Source: Coleofasciculus sp. LEGE 07092 (GTDB lineage Bacteria; Cyanobacteriota; Cyanobacteriia; Cyanobacteriales; Coleofasciculaceae). Taken from it: a stretch of DNA of 64,000 nucleotides. This document shows, piece by piece, positions 62,966 through 64,000 of this stretch (its first letter is position 1; each line of letters begins with the position of its first letter). Both the position numbers and the translations under genes were made by a program. The DNA lies in assembly GCF_015207375.1 (NCBI RefSeq), contig NZ_JADEWY010000004.1:24104-88103 (forward strand), read 5' to 3'. The notes beneath the pieces are model-generated. The model worked only from the letters and a program-made list of their open reading frames with translations, was not told the DNA's origin and made no database searches.

Positions 62966-64000
62966 TTAATTTGCAATTTCAAGTTCTTCTACAAAGGTCA
63001 TCCAGCGTCGGTCGTCGAGATGAGTCTCACAGGTGTCAGAGAGTGCTAAGGTGACAGGACCACCCATGTTGGCTGGAATGGGTTTCCTGTCATCACCCCA
63101 ATGAGTTGCTAGCAGAATATTGCAATTTTCGATATCAGATCCCTTTAAGCGAATAGGATTAGTAGGATCGCGGTAGATTGGTGGCTTTCCGCGCACGATG
63201 ACAGCACCGTTTGAGGGAACTGTGACTCCGGCAGCCGCTAAAACGTCCTGCATCAGTACTCCATGAAGCTTGACATCACCAACAGGCCAACCGATTCGGT
63301 AGCCGACGTTTTCTTCTAAACTAACTTGTGGTAGTTTTTGGAGAGTAGCAGCATCGAAAGAGTGATCGCCGACTTTTAGCTGGATTGGTTCGGTGCCAAT
63401 TATCATATCGGTGACGTAAAACACCCAGAAGCGATCGGGATATTTGGGTTCGAGTTGCGGAAATTCTGTATTGGGAAACACTAAGTACAAGGGACCGCCT
63501 TCGCTGCGGGAAATCTTTTGGCGATCGCGCTCTAGGGCAATAGTAATTGGATATTGACGCAGATCTGCAAGGCTAACGGTTGAGCGATAACCGTCGTAGG
63601 CAACAAACGTTACCTCCTGAACATCAGGAGCAACTCCGAAGCGATCAAGCAATTTTGAGACAGCAATACCCCGAAAGTTAAAAACGCCATCGGGTGTACT
63701 CGTATTATTCGGGTCTTTGGTCTGAACTAATGTTGTTGCTAAGGCTTCGAGTTCTGACCAACTCAAGCGCACGGATTTGCCAGTAGCTGTTTGCCCATCA
63801 ATGACTAGTTCCCACTCGGTCTGATCCTTAGTCGCCACCTGGGTGCCAACCATCATGGCATTCAGAGCAACTGCCTCTTGGCGTAGAGCTTCTAACTGAG
63901 CGTCGGTGGGTCGGTCGCTACATCCTGTTAAATAACTGACTAGAAGGAGTAAAGCAAAAACTAGAGATATTGAGAGGGGGAGACGGGGGAGATATTGAGA
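62966..64000 (-). CDS. Lipoprotein with molybdopterin-oxidoreductase-like domains (5' end outside window)
   Basis: The frame is open to the window edge, so the gene starts beyond 64000; the internal ATG at 63856 is not the true start. Upstream codons read a hydrophobic signal segment and a lipobox, LTGC, so the mature protein is a lipid-anchored outer or periplasmic protein. Two related beta domains follow (GVFNFRGIAVSKLLDRFGV and DVKLHGVLMQDVLAAAGV), resembling the sulfite-oxidase-type Oxidored_molyb fold. The cofactor-binding Cys expected for a true enzyme is not apparent, so it may be a binding protein. It ends 65 bp before the cyclase gene on the same strand. Confidence 0.72.
   Translation of the reverse strand, partial: SQYLPRLPLSISLVFALLLLVSYLTGCSDRPTDAQLEALRQEAVALNAMMVGTQVATKDQTEWELVIDGQTATGKSVRLSWSELEALATTLVQTKDPNNTSTPDGVFNFRGIAVSKLLDRFGVAPDVQEVTFVAYDGYRSTVSLADLRQYPITIALERDRQKISRSEGGPLYLVFPNTEFPQLEPKYPDRFWVFYVTDMIIGTEPIQLKVGDHSFDAATLQKLPQVSLEENVGYRIGWPVGDVKLHGVLMQDVLAAAGVTVPSNGAVIVRGKPPIYRDPTNPIRLKGSDIENCNILLATHWGDDRKPIPANMGGPVTLALSDTCETHLDDRRWMTFVEELEIAN

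Overview
The window reads as chromosomal DNA of a cyanobacterium, probably filamentous. The HIP1 octamer GCGATCGC recurs throughout, and several genes belong to cyanobacterial or phototroph families: a PucC-type pigment-assembly transporter, the photosystem II repair protein Psb32, the DUF3038/DUF4335 pair, a DUF4278 protein and a DUF4058 protein. No rRNA is present. One complete tRNA-Phe gene lies at 38735-38807. The species cannot be fixed from the sequence alone.

Region by region. 1-5763: a signalling cluster of hybrid histidine kinase (5'-cut by the window), CheR, stand-alone CheB and a second hybrid kinase. 5764-7185: an IS200/IS605-type element carrying only TnpB. 7224-10007: a DUF4058 gene, a broken CHAT-protease gene and the ISH3-like insertion that cut it. 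10326-16632: a GH3-family gene, then on the same strand two tandem COG4705-like membrane proteins, a PepSY protein and an OmpR-type two-component pair. 16812-24901: PucC, an inositol-phosphatase-family enzyme, an intergenic patch with a MITE and a solitary CRISPR repeat, DnaG, Psb32 and small envelope-type proteins. 25063-38781: a 13.7-kb integrated element. 39077-46221: a lipase-like hydrolase, an ABC permease, adenine phosphoribosyltransferase and DUF3038/DUF4335. 46827-54760: a complete chemotaxis-type operon (MCP, a CheA with three HPt domains and a receiver, CheB, CheR, double CheW). 54761-57442: decayed DNA around an adenylate cyclase. 57443-64000: a leucine-rich-repeat protein, a GH57 enzyme, an LRAT-like protein, a transaldolase, a membrane adenylate cyclase and a lipoprotein with a molybdopterin-oxidoreductase-like fold (cut by the window end).

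The most notable object is the element at 25063-38781. It is bounded by a 47-bp direct repeat: one copy is the 3' part of the intact tRNA-Phe gene, the other a displaced tRNA-Phe fragment. A tyrosine recombinase lies beside the tRNA. Inward from it are a zinc-finger/TOPRIM/P-loop replication protein and an XRE regulator divergent from a 57-residue ORF. The other half is a tightly packed eight-gene operon. It contains a long coiled-coil protein with an 87-bp tandem array, a phage-tail-fibre-like protein and an FHA protein. I could recognise no capsid, terminase, portal or conjugation gene. It resembles a phage satellite or an integrative replicon with a tail-like cargo, and most of its cargo proteins belong to no family I can name.

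Signal transduction dominates the rest: three multidomain histidine kinases of the hybrid/CheA type, a classical two-component pair, two CheB, two CheR and two class III cyclases. The window also carries many traces of mobile DNA, including several broken genes.
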